From positions 62,001-126,000 of the forward strand of contig UBQX01000006.1 of assembly GCA_900467685.1 (NCBI GenBank): 64,000 nucleotides of DNA. Direction: 5' to 3'. Position numbers and translations under genes: made by a program. Shown in pieces: positions 34,268 to 42,615 of the stretch; position 1 is the stretch's first letter, and every line of letters starts with the position of its first letter. A model generated the notes under the pieces. The model did no database searches, had not been told where the DNA came from, and saw only the letters and a list, made by a program, of their open reading frames with translations. Source of the stretch: Hyphomicrobiales bacterium. Its GTDB lineage: Bacteria > Pseudomonadota > Alphaproteobacteria > Rhizobiales > Rhizobiaceae.

Positions 34268-35385
34268 TGCCCCGCCGCCTTGTATTGCTGGATGAACACG
34301 CCATCCGCCGCAATCGGCAGCCACGCCTTGTAGAAGGCGCGGATTTCCGCATTCGGATCGACATCCTCGAACGCCTGCGGATGCAGGACCTTCGCCATGT
34401 AGCGCACATAGACGAAGTCGGAGAGCGTCCGCGTGCCGCCGTGATAGACGGCGTGAACCTCACCCGTCTTCACCGCCGGCAGCGCATCCCAGCCGGGGCG
34501 TTTCAGATAGGCGGCGATCCGCTCGTTGACGACGCCTGCGTCCGCGCCAAAGCCGACCGAAACGGCCTGCGGCTTGCTCAGCCATTCCGAACCGGCAAGA
34601 AAGATCGCGTCCGGCGCGGCAGACAGCACATATTCAGGCCTGAGCGGCCCCCAGTTGCCCACCTGGCCCTTGGCGATATTGGCGCCGCCGGCCATGTCGA
34701 TCACCCCGGCCCACATCGTGTCGCCATAGGAATTGCCGAACTCGCCCGGTCCCTTCTGGGCAAGTTCCACATAGACCTTCTTTGGCGGCGCGCTTTCGGT
34801 CTCTCGCGCCGCTTTCACGCGGGCAATCGTGTCCTCGACGGAGGCCTTGTAGAAATCGCCGAGCTGTTTGGCGCGCTCCGGCTGGCCCAGCACCTCGCCG
34901 AGGATCGTGGTGGAGCGCAGATGCTTCTCCAGCGTCTGCGCGTTGTAGTCGATGACGACGACCGGGACGCCCGCCGCCTCGAACTGCTTCACCGTCTCGC
35001 CCAGTGACTTGAACTGCCACGCCGCGAGGAGGACGAGATCCGGCCGCGCCGAGATCGCCTTTTCGATGGAGAACGTCCCGGCCTCGGTGTCGCCCACATC
35101 CACCTTGTCGGCAATGGAGGGGATCGCCTTCACATAGGCCGCATATTGCGCCGGCCGCCAGTCGCGCCACACCGGCAGCGAAACCGCGACCACGCGGTCC
35201 ATGACGCCGGGCCCGCCCACCGCCATGAAGTCCTCGAAATTGAAGCCGAGCAGGATGCGCTGCGGCGGGCTGGCCACCTCGACCTTGCGGTCGAGAATGT
35301 CGGTGATCGTGGCGGAGAGGGCGGCAGTCGTGCCGAGAAGAAGGGCGGCGGCCGAAAGCGCCAGTGTCTTGAAGAGGCGCATCAT
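34264..35385 (-). CDS. FecB/BtuF-type periplasmic substrate-binding protein
   Basis: 373 residues with a Sec signal peptide (MMRLFKTLALSAAALLLGTTAALSA). The class III binding-protein layout is clear: ITDILDRKVEVASPPQRILL, then ARPDLVLLAAWQ, the long connecting helix, and the second lobe NSYGDTMWAGVIDMAGG, with ALPAVKTGEVHAVYHGGTRTLSD near the end. No lipobox is visible. The ATG pair at 35385/35382 overlaps the stop of the Crp/Fnr gene. Ligand unknown; see the copper-uptake finding. Confidence 0.88.
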   Translation of the reverse strand: MMRLFKTLALSAAALLLGTTAALSATITDILDRKVEVASPPQRILLGFNFEDFMAVGGPGVMDRVVAVSLPVWRDWRPAQYAAYVKAIPSIADKVDVGDTEAGTFSIEKAISARPDLVLLAAWQFKSLGETVKQFEAAGVPVVVIDYNAQTLEKHLRSTTILGEVLGQPERAKQLGDFYKASVEDTIARVKAARETESAPPKKVYVELAQKGPGEFGNSYGDTMWAGVIDMAGGANIAKGQVGNWGPLRPEYVLSAAPDAIFLAGSEWLSKPQAVSVGFGADAGVVNERIAAYLKRPGWDALPAVKTGEVHAVYHGGTRTLSDFVYVRYMAKVLHPQAFEDVDPNAEIRAFYKAWLPIAADGVFIQQYKAAGQ

Positions 35386-36074
35386 GCTTTTCCCTTGCTG
35401 GCGCGGACGGAGGCGGTGGGGTGGTTGCCCGAGGCGATGTCCTTCAGTCGCTCGGGCCGCATCAGCGTCACGATCTCGGCATGGGAATAGTCGATCACGC
35501 CCTCGCGCTTGAACTGGTTGAGCGTGCGGCTCACCGTTTCAATCGTCAGCCCCAGCCAGTCGGCCAGATCGCTGCGGGTGAGATAGAGCGTCAGCACCGG
35601 GCGGCCCTGCCGCAGCTTGCGGGGAAATTGTTCGGCAAGGTCGAGGAGCCCGTTCGCCACCTTTTCCGCGGCATTCATGCGGCCGAGCAGCGTGGCGTGG
35701 CGGGTCAGCCGCATCAGCGCCTCAAGTGCCGTTTCCGCCGCCAGCACGGGATTTGCCGCCGGGTCCAGCACCTCGACCTCGGTATAGGTCAGCGCCTTGA
35801 TCGAGCGGTTGCCGCCGTCTTCCGGCTGTTGTGAAATCGTCCGGCCGGGGCCGATAATGTCGGTGATCTGCCGGCGTCCGTCGGCCAGAAGGTGGTAGAC
35901 GGCAAGGCAGCCATCGATGACGCGATAGAGCCGCGGGCTCGTCTCGGAAGCGCCGAGATCTTCGCCGGGCGCGATGAAGTTGAGGAATGGCTTGTCCGCC
36001 GTCCCGGACTTCAGACCGGGATGGACAAGCAAGGGATGCGGCAGGATCGGCTGCTGCGCGTTGACATGAAGCAT
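35382..36074 (-). CDS. Crp/Fnr-family transcriptional regulator
   Basis: 230 residues. An N-terminal cyclic-nucleotide-binding-like beta-barrel (LYRVIDGCLAVYHLLADGRRQITDIIGPGRTI) is followed by a long dimer helix and the winged helix LTRSDLADWLGLTIETVSRTLNQFKREGVI, which has the E-SR recognition pattern of FNR/FixK proteins (TIETVSRTL). The N-terminal cysteine cluster of oxygen-sensing FNR is missing, so it is FixK-like or senses something else. It lies directly upstream of and overlaps the ABC binding-protein gene; it may control this operon. It is also a candidate to act on the FNR-like boxes near 30.95 kb. Confidence 0.85.
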   Translation of the reverse strand: MLHVNAQQPILPHPLLVHPGLKSGTADKPFLNFIAPGEDLGASETSPRLYRVIDGCLAVYHLLADGRRQITDIIGPGRTISQQPEDGGNRSIKALTYTEVEVLDPAANPVLAAETALEALMRLTRHATLLGRMNAAEKVANGLLDLAEQFPRKLRQGRPVLTLYLTRSDLADWLGLTIETVSRTLNQFKREGVIDYSHAEIVTLMRPERLKDIASGNHPTASVRASKGKA

Positions 36075-36184
36075 GGGTAAAATCCGCTTGGCTTGCGGAC
36101 ACGGCCAGCCTCAATCAGGGCAGGGGACGCATCCGCAGGAGACAGATGACGCCGGACACGGGGTCGCGACGCCGGTTCGGTCTT

Positions 36185-36574
36185 TCAGGCGGATGCAGGC
36201 GGTGCGCGCGGGCCGGCGCCGGGCGGATAGAGAAGATGACGAAGCGCATCCGGCCGTGCCGGATCCAGCCGTTCGGCCACGATGACGAGGCGCGCGCCTG
36301 CCGCTTCGGCAGGCATGGGCAGCATCACGTCATGATGATGAAGCCCGAGGCTGTCTGCCCCCAGCTTGACGATCTTGCCCTGGCCGGAGCCATCGGGAAT
36401 GGTGACGCAGAGCGACGGCAGCGAGCCGTCCGGCAGCATGTAGGCGGCGACTTCTTCCGTCGACAATGCGCGGGAATTCGCCTCCGCCGGGGCGGAGAGC
36501 GCAAGCGACAGGAGGGCGATCGCGCAGAAGAAGCGCGTCACGATCCCCAGCAATGGCGCCCGTTTCGGCTGCAT
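36185..36574 (-). CDS. Secreted DUF2946-like protein (copper-locus associated), copy 1
   Basis: 129 residues with a signal peptide or membrane anchor (FFCAIALLSLALSAPAEA). After it comes the block VAAYMLPDGSLPSLCVTI, shared almost exactly with the protein at 47868-48263 (YAAYTLPDGTLPVICITV). A His-rich stretch LGLHHHDVMLPMP could bind metal. The family looks like the small, poorly characterised DUF2946-type proteins that accompany copper uptake and resistance genes; this naming is by resemblance. It is first on the strand of the Crp/Fnr-ABC-PCu(A)C genes, 110 bp upstream of the regulator. ATG 36574 is preferred. Confidence 0.65.
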   Translation of the reverse strand: MQPKRAPLLGIVTRFFCAIALLSLALSAPAEANSRALSTEEVAAYMLPDGSLPSLCVTIPDGSGQGKIVKLGADSLGLHHHDVMLPMPAEAAGARLVIVAERLDPARPDALRHLLYPPGAGPRAPPASA

Positions 36575-36604
36575 GGCAGATAAAATTCCCTCGTCCTTCA
36601 CCAC

Positions 36605-36632
36605 GGATAGGCCGCAAGGCCTCAAAGGTCAA
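36605..36632 (-). promoter_or_regulatory. Candidate promoter of the copper-linked ABC operon
   Basis: On the minus strand TTGACC (36632-36627) and CTATCC (36610-36605) are 16 bp apart, with a small dyad AGGCC-TTGC-GGCCT lying between them. It is 30 bp upstream of the DUF2946-like start codon. Confidence 0.35.
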
Positions 36633-36785
36633 TGCGGCATTCTTGCCCGATGGGCCGGTGATTCTCCACCGGTCAACCATGAGGTACGACGGATTGCGCG
36701 CGAAGACTTTGCGCTGGCGCAACTCCACAAGTCTGTGGCGCTCGCCCGCTTGCCCGCCGCCGCCAAAGCGTCTAGCAATTGTCCC

Positions 36786-37000
36786 AGTGGTTCCATCGCG
36801 CCCCAGGCGCGAGGATTAAAAGGGAACACGGTGAGGCGTATCCATCAGGACCCGAAACCGTGGCTGCCCCCGCAACTGTGAGCGGAGAGCCTTCCTTCGA
36901 ATGCCATTGGTCTGAGGCATGTCCCTGCACGACATGCCGGAAAAACGACCGATAAGGCGAAGGAAAAGGCGACGACCCGCAAGCCAGGAGACCTGCCATG
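36786..37000 (+). ncRNA. Cobalamin (B12) riboswitch
   Basis: The conserved blocks appear in order: GTGGTTCC then GCCCC, ATTAAAAGGGAACACGGTG, CCCGAAACCGTGGCTGCCCCCGCAACTGTGAG with the core GCCCCCGCAACTGTGAGCGG, and finally the B12 box GACCCGCAAGCCAGGAGACC (36975-36994). It is on the plus strand, 75 bp before the CbiM-like gene. Binding of adenosylcobalamin should switch off the downstream gene. End points are approximate. Confidence 0.95.
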
Positions 37001-37005
37001 GACCG

Positions 37006-37028
37006 CCGCAGCCAGGAGGCTGCGGTTT
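37006..37028 (+). terminator. Expression-platform hairpin after the B12 riboswitch
   Basis: CCGCAGCC (37006-37013) and GGCTGCGG (37018-37025) are perfectly complementary around AGGA and are followed by TTTG. The loop includes AGGAGG-like bases. It can act as a regulated terminator. Confidence 0.55.
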
Positions 37029-37074
37029 GAACAAAACACCTTTTGCGCGGTGGGCGCTAAAAAAGGAAACGAAC

Positions 37075-37728
37075 ATGCATATCGAACCTGGAATCATCGA
37101 TCCCCTGCGCGTGACGGCGGCCAATGCCGCAGCGCTCGTCGTGGTGGCTACGCAGCTGCCGGCACTCGTCCGCGCGCCGCTCAACATCGTCAAGACCGGC
37201 CTTGCTGCTGTGGTCTTCTCCGTCCTCATGCAGTCCTGGCATCTGGCCGTCGGCCCGTCCGAACTGCATCTGATCGGTGCCACGACCGTCTACCTGCTCT
37301 TCGGCTTTACGCCGGCCATGCTGGGTTTCGCGCTCGGGCTCCTGCTGCAGGGCTTCTTCTTCGAACCGCAGGATCTTGTCCATCTCGGCGTCAACGCGCT
37401 CTCCCTCATGCTGCCGATGGTGGCGGTGCACGAGACCTTCGGCAAGCGCCTCTTTGCGGCAAACGCGGCTGACCGCTTCAGCTTCGCCCGCGTTCTGCGC
37501 ATCGATGCGGTCTACTATGCCGGCGTCTCCGCCATGGTCGCCTTCTGGCTGATGATCTCCAACGACTCGTTCGCACTCGTTGACTGGGGCCGCTGGGCGC
37601 TCGCCTACATGCCGGTCTTCGGCCTCGAGGCGCTCATCACCTTCACGACGGTGACGGTCATGAAGACCTGGCGCAATTCGGGCGCGCTCGCCCGCTTCAC
37701 CGAACTCGGCCGGCTGAATTACGCCTGA
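37075..37728 (+). CDS. CbiM-related energy-coupling-factor membrane protein, B12-regulated
   Basis: 217 residues, six to seven membrane helices. It starts MHIEPGIIDPLRV, similar to the metal-binding Met-His N-terminus of CbiM/NikM, and contains VGPSELHLIGATTVYLLFGFTPAMLGFALGLLLQG and DLVHLGVNALSLMLPMVAVHE, matching the CbiM core. AAGGA precedes the ATG. No cbiQ, cbiO or cbiN is adjacent, so it acts alone or shares energising subunits encoded elsewhere. Control by a cobalamin riboswitch makes cobalt the probable substrate. The related nikMN at 14678 is under NikR control instead. Confidence 0.85.
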   Translation: MHIEPGIIDPLRVTAANAAALVVVATQLPALVRAPLNIVKTGLAAVVFSVLMQSWHLAVGPSELHLIGATTVYLLFGFTPAMLGFALGLLLQGFFFEPQDLVHLGVNALSLMLPMVAVHETFGKRLFAANAADRFSFARVLRIDAVYYAGVSAMVAFWLMISNDSFALVDWGRWALAYMPVFGLEALITFTTVTVMKTWRNSGALARFTELGRLNYA

Positions 37729-37754
37729 GCCAGCTCCGACGTTATATCTTCATG

Positions 37755-37786
37755 AAGGGGGCGGGTCCTGCCGGGGCTCGCCCTTT
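37755..37786 (+). terminator. Intrinsic terminator after the CbiM-like gene
   Basis: GGGCGGG (37759-37765) pairs with CTCGCCC (37777-37783), with one G-T wobble, followed by TTT. Located 30 bp after the stop codon. Confidence 0.55.
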
Positions 37787-37953
37787 CCGTTTCATGCATG
37801 AATTTCAGATGCGAGGAAAAAAATCCCAAAAATCCGGCGGAAATTTCCAAAAACTCAAGAAAAAACAATCATAGATTGTCGTGGATCGCTTCCAAACATC
37901 CACGAAATGCCTCTAGGGTGTATGAATAAATTCCTATTTCATAGGAGGCCTTC

Positions 37954-38379
37954 ATGATTGCAAGCAAAGACCAGGAGCGGGAGGCGCGCATCGGGCGCAG
38001 CGCGACCCGCGCCGCGGCATCCCGACCAATCCTTTCAAGCCTGCACGAGAGCCGCCCCGAGCGCGTGATCTGCCAGTCCGTCCGCCTGATGACGGCGGAA
38101 TTCATCTTCATGTCGGGCGACCGCATCGGCATGCGCCGCGAGCGTCGGCGCATCGCCTGCCATATCCGCCAGATCGCCATGTATGTCTGCCATGTCGCGC
38201 TGCAGATGCGCATGAGCACCATCGGCGAGGGCTTCGGCCGCGACCGCTCCACGGTGGCCCATGCCTGCGCCGTCGTCGAGGACCGCCGCGACGACCGCGA
38301 CTTCGACGAATTCGTCGGCGCGATGGAGCGCGTCGCACTTCTCGCCTTCGGACATTTCAGCGAGGTTGGCCATGACTGA
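37954..38379 (+). CDS. DnaA domain IV-like helix-turn-helix protein
   Basis: 141 residues; the C-terminal half resembles the DnaA-box-binding domain IV: RRRIACHIRQIAMYVCHVALQMRMSTIGEGFGRDRSTVAHACAVVEDRRDD, in which the HTH ends with RDRSTVAHAC as in DnaA (DHTTVxHA). There is no AAA+ ATPase domain, so it cannot act as initiator but may bind DnaA boxes or similar sites. AGGAGG is eight bases upstream of the ATG. Overlaps the following DUF6456 gene by eight bases; the two are a conserved pair in Rhizobiaceae to my knowledge. The role is unknown. Confidence 0.8.
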   Translation: MIASKDQEREARIGRSATRAAASRPILSSLHESRPERVICQSVRLMTAEFIFMSGDRIGMRRERRRIACHIRQIAMYVCHVALQMRMSTIGEGFGRDRSTVAHACAVVEDRRDDRDFDEFVGAMERVALLAFGHFSEVGHD

Positions 38380-39319
38380 GCACCGGCCTGACATCATCCG
38401 CCACACCGCACTCGAAACATCGCTAGCCTCGAGGCCGAAGCCGCAAACCGGCAAGGTAAAGGCCGGCGCGGACAAGGGCACTGGAAAGCCGAATGGCACC
38501 GGGGCGGCTGGCACCGGCCCGATGCACGACGCCGCCCGCATGACCCGGTTGCTGCTGCGTTTCCTGAAGGCCCTGCCGCCCGCCGGCGCGGAGCTTTGTG
38601 GTGCTGTTCGCGGAACGGAAACCGCGACTGTCGAACTTGCGGCAGCCTCCGGCCGGCTGCGGGTCGAGGCTGCCATCCTGCTGCTTGCAGCGCGCCAGGG
38701 GCTGATCCGCCGCGACGGGGCACGCATCCGCCCGCTGCCGGAGGCGCTTGCCTTCATCGCCCGCCACGAGACCGCCGAACCCGACTTCGCCCGTCCGCAT
38801 CGCGATCTGAAGGAAGCCACCATCGCCATCGACGGTGAAACGACGCACGTCACCCGCAACCTCGCCGAATCGCCACTCTCCGCGCTGGAACGCCTGAAGG
38901 GGAGGGCGGGCGAGGCCTATTTCCCCCGCGAGGCCATGGCGGCCGGCGAGCGCCTGCATGCCGATTTCACCCGTGGCCAGCTCCAGCCGCAGATCACCAT
39001 GCGCTTCGAACCGCGCCTCGGCACATCCGTCAGGGGCGGACGCGGCGCCGTCGCCGACCTCTCCGACACGGCCATCGCCGCGCGCCTGCGCGTCAACCGC
39101 GCCCTCGCGGCCCTCGGCCCCGAACTCTCCGGCGTCGCACTCGACATCTGCTGCTTCATGAAGGGTCTGGAAACGGTAGAACGCGAACGCCAATGGCCCC
39201 CACGCTCGGCCAAGCTGATGCTGAAAACGGCCCTGCTGGCGCTGCACCGGCATTATACGCCGCCGCCACGACGCGAAACGCGGCATTGGGGCGAGGAGGG
39301 GTTTCGGCCGGAGATTTGA
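38372..39319 (+). CDS. DUF6456 domain-containing protein
   Basis: 315 residues. An N-terminal low-complexity linker (GKVKAGADKGTGKPNGTGAAGTG) is followed by a winged-helix-like region (RVEAAILLLAARQGLIRRDGARIRPLPEA) and a C-terminal block NLAESPLSALERLKGRAGEAYFPREAMAAGERLHADFTRGQLQPQITMRFEP with ALDICCFMKGLETVERERQWPPRSAKLMLKTALLAL, the DUF6456 core. It probably binds DNA together with the upstream DnaA-like HTH protein. Starts within the end of that gene (ATGACTGA). Confidence 0.82.
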   Translation: MTEHRPDIIRHTALETSLASRPKPQTGKVKAGADKGTGKPNGTGAAGTGPMHDAARMTRLLLRFLKALPPAGAELCGAVRGTETATVELAAASGRLRVEAAILLLAARQGLIRRDGARIRPLPEALAFIARHETAEPDFARPHRDLKEATIAIDGETTHVTRNLAESPLSALERLKGRAGEAYFPREAMAAGERLHADFTRGQLQPQITMRFEPRLGTSVRGGRGAVADLSDTAIAARLRVNRALAALGPELSGVALDICCFMKGLETVERERQWPPRSAKLMLKTALLALHRHYTPPPRRETRHWGEEGFRPEI

Positions 39320-39337
39320 GGGGGCGAATCGGGCTGG

Positions 39338-39545
39338 CAAGTCCCCCTCTGGCTGCCGCCATCTCCCCACAAGGGGGGAGACGGAAAGGCGCGACCGCGC
39401 CAGTCCCTCGTGTCGTATTTCGTTGCCGTGACGACACCATCTGTCGACGCCGCGCAAGATTGCGGCGTCCTTAAAGTTTCAAGAGACGGGAAACCGGTGC
39501 GTCACAGTCGCCCTCCCCTTGTGGGGAGGGTGGGGAGGGGTCTTC
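39338..39545. repeat. Two family B palindromic repeats in the spacer before sufE
   Basis: 39350-39385 holds CCCTCTGGCTGCCGCCATCTCCCC followed by ACAAGGGGGGAGACGG, the reverse of part of 47163-47210; 39512-39540 holds CTCCCCTTGTGGGGAGGG. Together they fill most of the 240-bp gap between the DUF6456 gene and sufE. No gene is seen here. Confidence 0.7.
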
Positions 39546-39559
39546 TTAAGCCCGCAAAC

Positions 39560-39976
39560 TCACCCCGCCGCAGCCACCGCTTCCGCCCGGATCCGCTTGA
39601 TCATCGACCGCAGCCCGTTCGCCCGCTGCGATGACAGATGCTCCACCAGCCCGATCGTGTTGAACGTATCAAGCGCATCTGTCGCGGCGATCTCCGAGGC
39701 CTTGTGGCCGGAATAGATGGAGAGCACGATGGCGACTAGGCCGCGGACGATATGGGCGTCGCTGTCGCCCTCGAAGGTCATCACCGGGTCGGCGCCTTCG
39801 CCCTTATGGCTGACGAGCCAGACCTGGCTGGCGCAGCCCTGCACCTTGTTTTCAGCGGTCTTGTCGTTGTCGGCGAGGTCCGGCAGCGCCTTGCCCAGTT
39901 CGATCACATAGCGATAGCGGTCTTCCCATTCGTCCAGAAAGGAGAAGTCCTCGATGATCTGCTCGATAGTCGCCAT
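39560..39976 (-). CDS. sufE: SufE family sulfur-acceptor protein
   Basis: 138 residues. SufE takes persulfide sulfur from the cysteine desulfurase SufS for Fe-S cluster assembly. Recognisable parts are IIEDFSFLDEWEDRYRYVIELGKALP, the acceptor-cysteine loop NKVQGCASQVWLV (Cys near residue 49) and HIVRGLVAIVLSIYSG. Start ATG 39976 gives the normal length; a longer frame to 40045 is possible but unsupported. It is not adjacent to a suf operon. Confidence 0.93.
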   Translation of the reverse strand: MATIEQIIEDFSFLDEWEDRYRYVIELGKALPDLADNDKTAENKVQGCASQVWLVSHKGEGADPVMTFEGDSDAHIVRGLVAIVLSIYSGHKASEIAATDALDTFNTIGLVEHLSSQRANGLRSMIKRIRAEAVAAAG

Positions 39977-40060
39977 GCCATGTCTGCCTATGTTTCCGTG
40001 GGCTTGCATATAGGCGGAAACGCGCCCGAATGAAACCGCCTCCATGCCTGGACAAAAGAA

Positions 40061-40089
40061 AACGCCGCAGGCACGAGGCTTGCGGCGTT
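40061..40089 (-). terminator. Intrinsic terminator of the DUF5330 gene
   Basis: AACGCCGCA (40061-40069) and TGCGGCGTT (40081-40089) form a perfect 9-bp stem, followed on the minus strand by TTCTTTTG. It lies 59 bp after the DUF5330 stop. Confidence 0.75.
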
Positions 40090-40147
40090 CGCGAAAATCG
40101 CGAGTTCAGGCAGGATCAGTCAAAGTCGATATCAGGCAGTCGGTAGT

Positions 40148-40579
40148 TCAATGTTTCGGGCGGGCCGAGGGGACAGGGATCACTGTGCCGGTCACCACTG
40201 CGTCGGGCAGCGGCTGCTCGGCGGCAGCGGGAATGGACCTGGTGGCTTCGGCCACGTTCGGAGCGGTTTCGGTGGCCGCCGCAGCTGTTGCGGCCGGCTT
40301 ATCCGAGAAATTCTTGTCGAGAAGCTTGTAGGCGACGAGCGCGCCTTCCTTGGCGCGGTTGGCGAGTGCCGAGACGGTTTCGGCGCCCTTGATGCAGACG
40401 TCCGGGCGCTGGGCGCACATCTCGCCGATATAGGAGAGTGCGCCGGTGGCGGCGGTCACGGCGTCGGCGGCCTCGATCTGCGGCGCGCCCTCCAGCTTCT
40501 TCTGGGCCTCGCCATCAAAGAAGGGCAGCACGACGAGCACGACGCAAAACCAGAAGGTTCCCTTGATCAGCATGCCCAT
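40148..40579 (-). CDS. DUF5330 domain-containing protein
   Basis: 143 residues. One N-terminal membrane helix (MLIKGTFWFCVVLVVLPFF) anchors a small conserved domain, IEAADAVTAATGALSYIGEMCAQRPDVCIKGAETVSALANRAKEGALVAYKLL, with two cysteines (MCAQRPDVC) that probably form a disulfide. The C-terminus is Ala/Pro-rich and unstructured. This is the layout of DUF5330 proteins of Hyphomicrobiales. AGGA precedes the ATG at 40579. No function is known. Confidence 0.8.
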   Translation of the reverse strand: MGMLIKGTFWFCVVLVVLPFFDGEAQKKLEGAPQIEAADAVTAATGALSYIGEMCAQRPDVCIKGAETVSALANRAKEGALVAYKLLDKNFSDKPAATAAAATETAPNVAEATRSIPAAAEQPLPDAVVTGTVIPVPSARPKH

Positions 40580-41028
40580 GGCTTCAGTTCCTGTCTCTTG
40601 GTGTCTCACCCGGTCTTTTCGCCGGTTCTGTCTGCCGGTTAGGGATTTCCCGTCCGGCTTGAGAGGACATTAGGCCGCGAGTTGCAAAAACGGCTTTTCA
40701 AAAAATGCGAGGGTTTGAAGCGAATTTGTCTCAAATTTTATCGATTTTGCTTTTTGGAGCATTTGAGCCGCATTTGAGCGATCTTCGTTAATCTTGAGGC
40801 GGGCGAAGTCCAAGGCTTGCAGGGGTTTGCGGCAGGTGGGGTCGGGTCAAACGTTAACGCTTGCGGCAAATTGAGGTTTTTCAGGCGCTTACGGGGTGTT
40901 AACCACGATCTGCGAAGCCCCTCCGAAATCGTTCCAAAACGGGATTGCGACAGAAAATCGCAAGGCATCGTGCGCAGTTTTTAGACTTTCCTTAAGCCGG
41001 GTGCGCCAATGTCGTCCCATATAAGAAT
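40580..41028. other. Intergenic region upstream of the sensor kinase, with CtrA-like site
   Basis: 449 bp, noticeably AT-rich between 40680 and 41020, with no ORF of note. TTAG-ACTTTCC-TTAA at 40981-40995 matches the CtrA consensus TTAA-N7-TTAA with one change and lies 34 bp before the kinase start. Several other TTAA and GTTAAC half-sites (around 40787, 40853 and 40898) surround it. Confidence 0.45.
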
Positions 41029-42615
41029 ATGAGTCACAGGGTAATCGCGTTGCGGGTTTTGCGTAACATGGCCGGAAAGATGTCGTCGCTGCCGTCAAGG
41101 CTGGCGAACGCATGGGCGCCCGGCCTTGCGCTGGAAGACCCTGCTGCGGCCCGCCGGCTCGAGCGCATCGCCACCTTCGGCCTCTATGGCATGATGGTCG
41201 CGCCCACAGCCCTCTGCCTCGTCACCAGCCCCGCCGTTGCGCTCCCCGCCGGTTTCGGAGGCGTTGCGGCAATCGCGCTTGCCGCCGCCGGCTGGCTCTC
41301 GAATGAAACGCCTGCGGCTGCCGTCGCCGCCGAAGTCGCCGCTGAAGACGCCATTGCCCGCTATGCCGACGACGCGCTCCTCGACCTGCTTCCCGGTCTC
41401 GTCACCATTCATAATGAGCGTGGCCTTGTGGTGCGCACACGTGGTCGCGACCGCGAGCTTCTGCTGCGCGACCTGCGCGCGCTCGACGCCAAGGGCTTCC
41501 TTGACCAGATCCACGTATCCGACCGCATCCTCTTCCTGCAGGCCGTCGACGCCATGCGCCAGGGCGGCAAGGGCGCGACGATCAACCTGCGCTTCGAGAC
41601 CCGCAGCGCCGACGATGACGCCCGCAGCCAGTTCGTGCATCGCCGCCTGATGCTGAGCGCCATTGTCAGTGAAGCGGATGAGTTCGCCGGCTTCCTCAGC
41701 CAGATGCTCGACACGGCGGAAGACGAGGCGGCCAGCCGCGCGCTTTCGGCCAGGGCCGAAGAAGCCAACACTGCCAACGAGGCGAAGACCCGCTTCCTCG
41801 CCGCCGTCAGCCATGAACTGCGCACGCCGCTCAACGCCATTCTCGGCTTCTCCGACATTCTGGCCGGCGAATATTTCGGCAAGCTCGAAAACGACCGCCA
41901 GCGCGAATATGTCGCCCTCATCAACCAGTCGGGCAATCATCTGCTCGCCGTGGTCAACACCATGCTCGACATGAGCAAGATCGAGGCCGGACGCTATGAA
42001 CTGGCCTGCGAGGATTTCGCAGCCTCTGCCGCCGTCTCGGCTTGCGAATCCATGCTGGCGCTGCAGGCGAAGAACAAGGGCGTGACGCTGACGACCCGTG
42101 TTGCCCGCGACACGGGCGACCTCGTCGCCGATCGTCGCGCCGTGCAGCAGGTGCTGATCAACCTCGTAGGCAATGCGCTGAAATTCACCGATGCCGGCGG
42201 CGTCGTCTCGCTCGATTGCGAACGCAAGGGCGCAGACATCGTCTTCACCGTCAGCGATACGGGAATCGGCATCCCGGAAGACAAGATCGCGTTGCTGGGT
42301 CGCCCCTTCATGCAGGTGCAGAATGATTATGCCCGCAAATATGAAGGCACCGGCCTCGGCCTCTCGCTCGTCAAGGGCCTGGTCGAGCTGCATGGCGGCC
42401 GCGTGAGCATCGCAAGCCGGCTGGGCGAGGGGACTGTCGTCTCCGTCGCCTTCCCGGAAGCCGGCCCCGAAATTATCCCGGACACAGCGCCTGCCGCGCA
42501 GGTCGTCCCGCTCGAGGCCAGAACAGAATTTCCGCCGCGCCTCCCGGCTGCTGCGAAAAGCATGAATGACAAGAAGGAAAATGCCCATGAACACGCGAAA
42601 GCGCAGACCGCCTAA
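41029..42615 (+). CDS. Membrane sensor histidine kinase (DivJ/PdhS-like)
   Basis: 528 residues. Two membrane segments near residues 48-90 precede a PAS-like region (about 118-215: DLLPGLVTIHNERGLVVRTRGRDRELLLRDLRALD). The HisKA box is FLAAVSHELRTPLNAILGFSDILAGEYFG (phospho-acceptor His near residue 262), and the ATPase domain has N-box NLVGNALKFTDAGG, G1 DTGIGIPEDKI and G2 YEGTGLGLSLVKG. The HELRTPLNAI(I/L)GFS(D/E)I signature is shared by the PleC/DivJ/PdhS kinases that feed DivK in the alphaproteobacterial cell cycle; assignment within that group is tentative. A CtrA-like site lies just upstream, and a peptidoglycan-binding protein gene overlaps its end. Confidence 0.85.
   Translation: MSHRVIALRVLRNMAGKMSSLPSRLANAWAPGLALEDPAAARRLERIATFGLYGMMVAPTALCLVTSPAVALPAGFGGVAAIALAAAGWLSNETPAAAVAAEVAAEDAIARYADDALLDLLPGLVTIHNERGLVVRTRGRDRELLLRDLRALDAKGFLDQIHVSDRILFLQAVDAMRQGGKGATINLRFETRSADDDARSQFVHRRLMLSAIVSEADEFAGFLSQMLDTAEDEAASRALSARAEEANTANEAKTRFLAAVSHELRTPLNAILGFSDILAGEYFGKLENDRQREYVALINQSGNHLLAVVNTMLDMSKIEAGRYELACEDFAASAAVSACESMLALQAKNKGVTLTTRVARDTGDLVADRRAVQQVLINLVGNALKFTDAGGVVSLDCERKGADIVFTVSDTGIGIPEDKIALLGRPFMQVQNDYARKYEGTGLGLSLVKGLVELHGGRVSIASRLGEGTVVSVAFPEAGPEIIPDTAPAAQVVPLEARTEFPPRLPAAAKSMNDKKENAHEHAKAQTA

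Noticed and set aside
35382-36074. Oxygen-sensing FnrN
   Set aside because: The N-terminal cysteine cluster required for the [4Fe-4S] sensor is absent.
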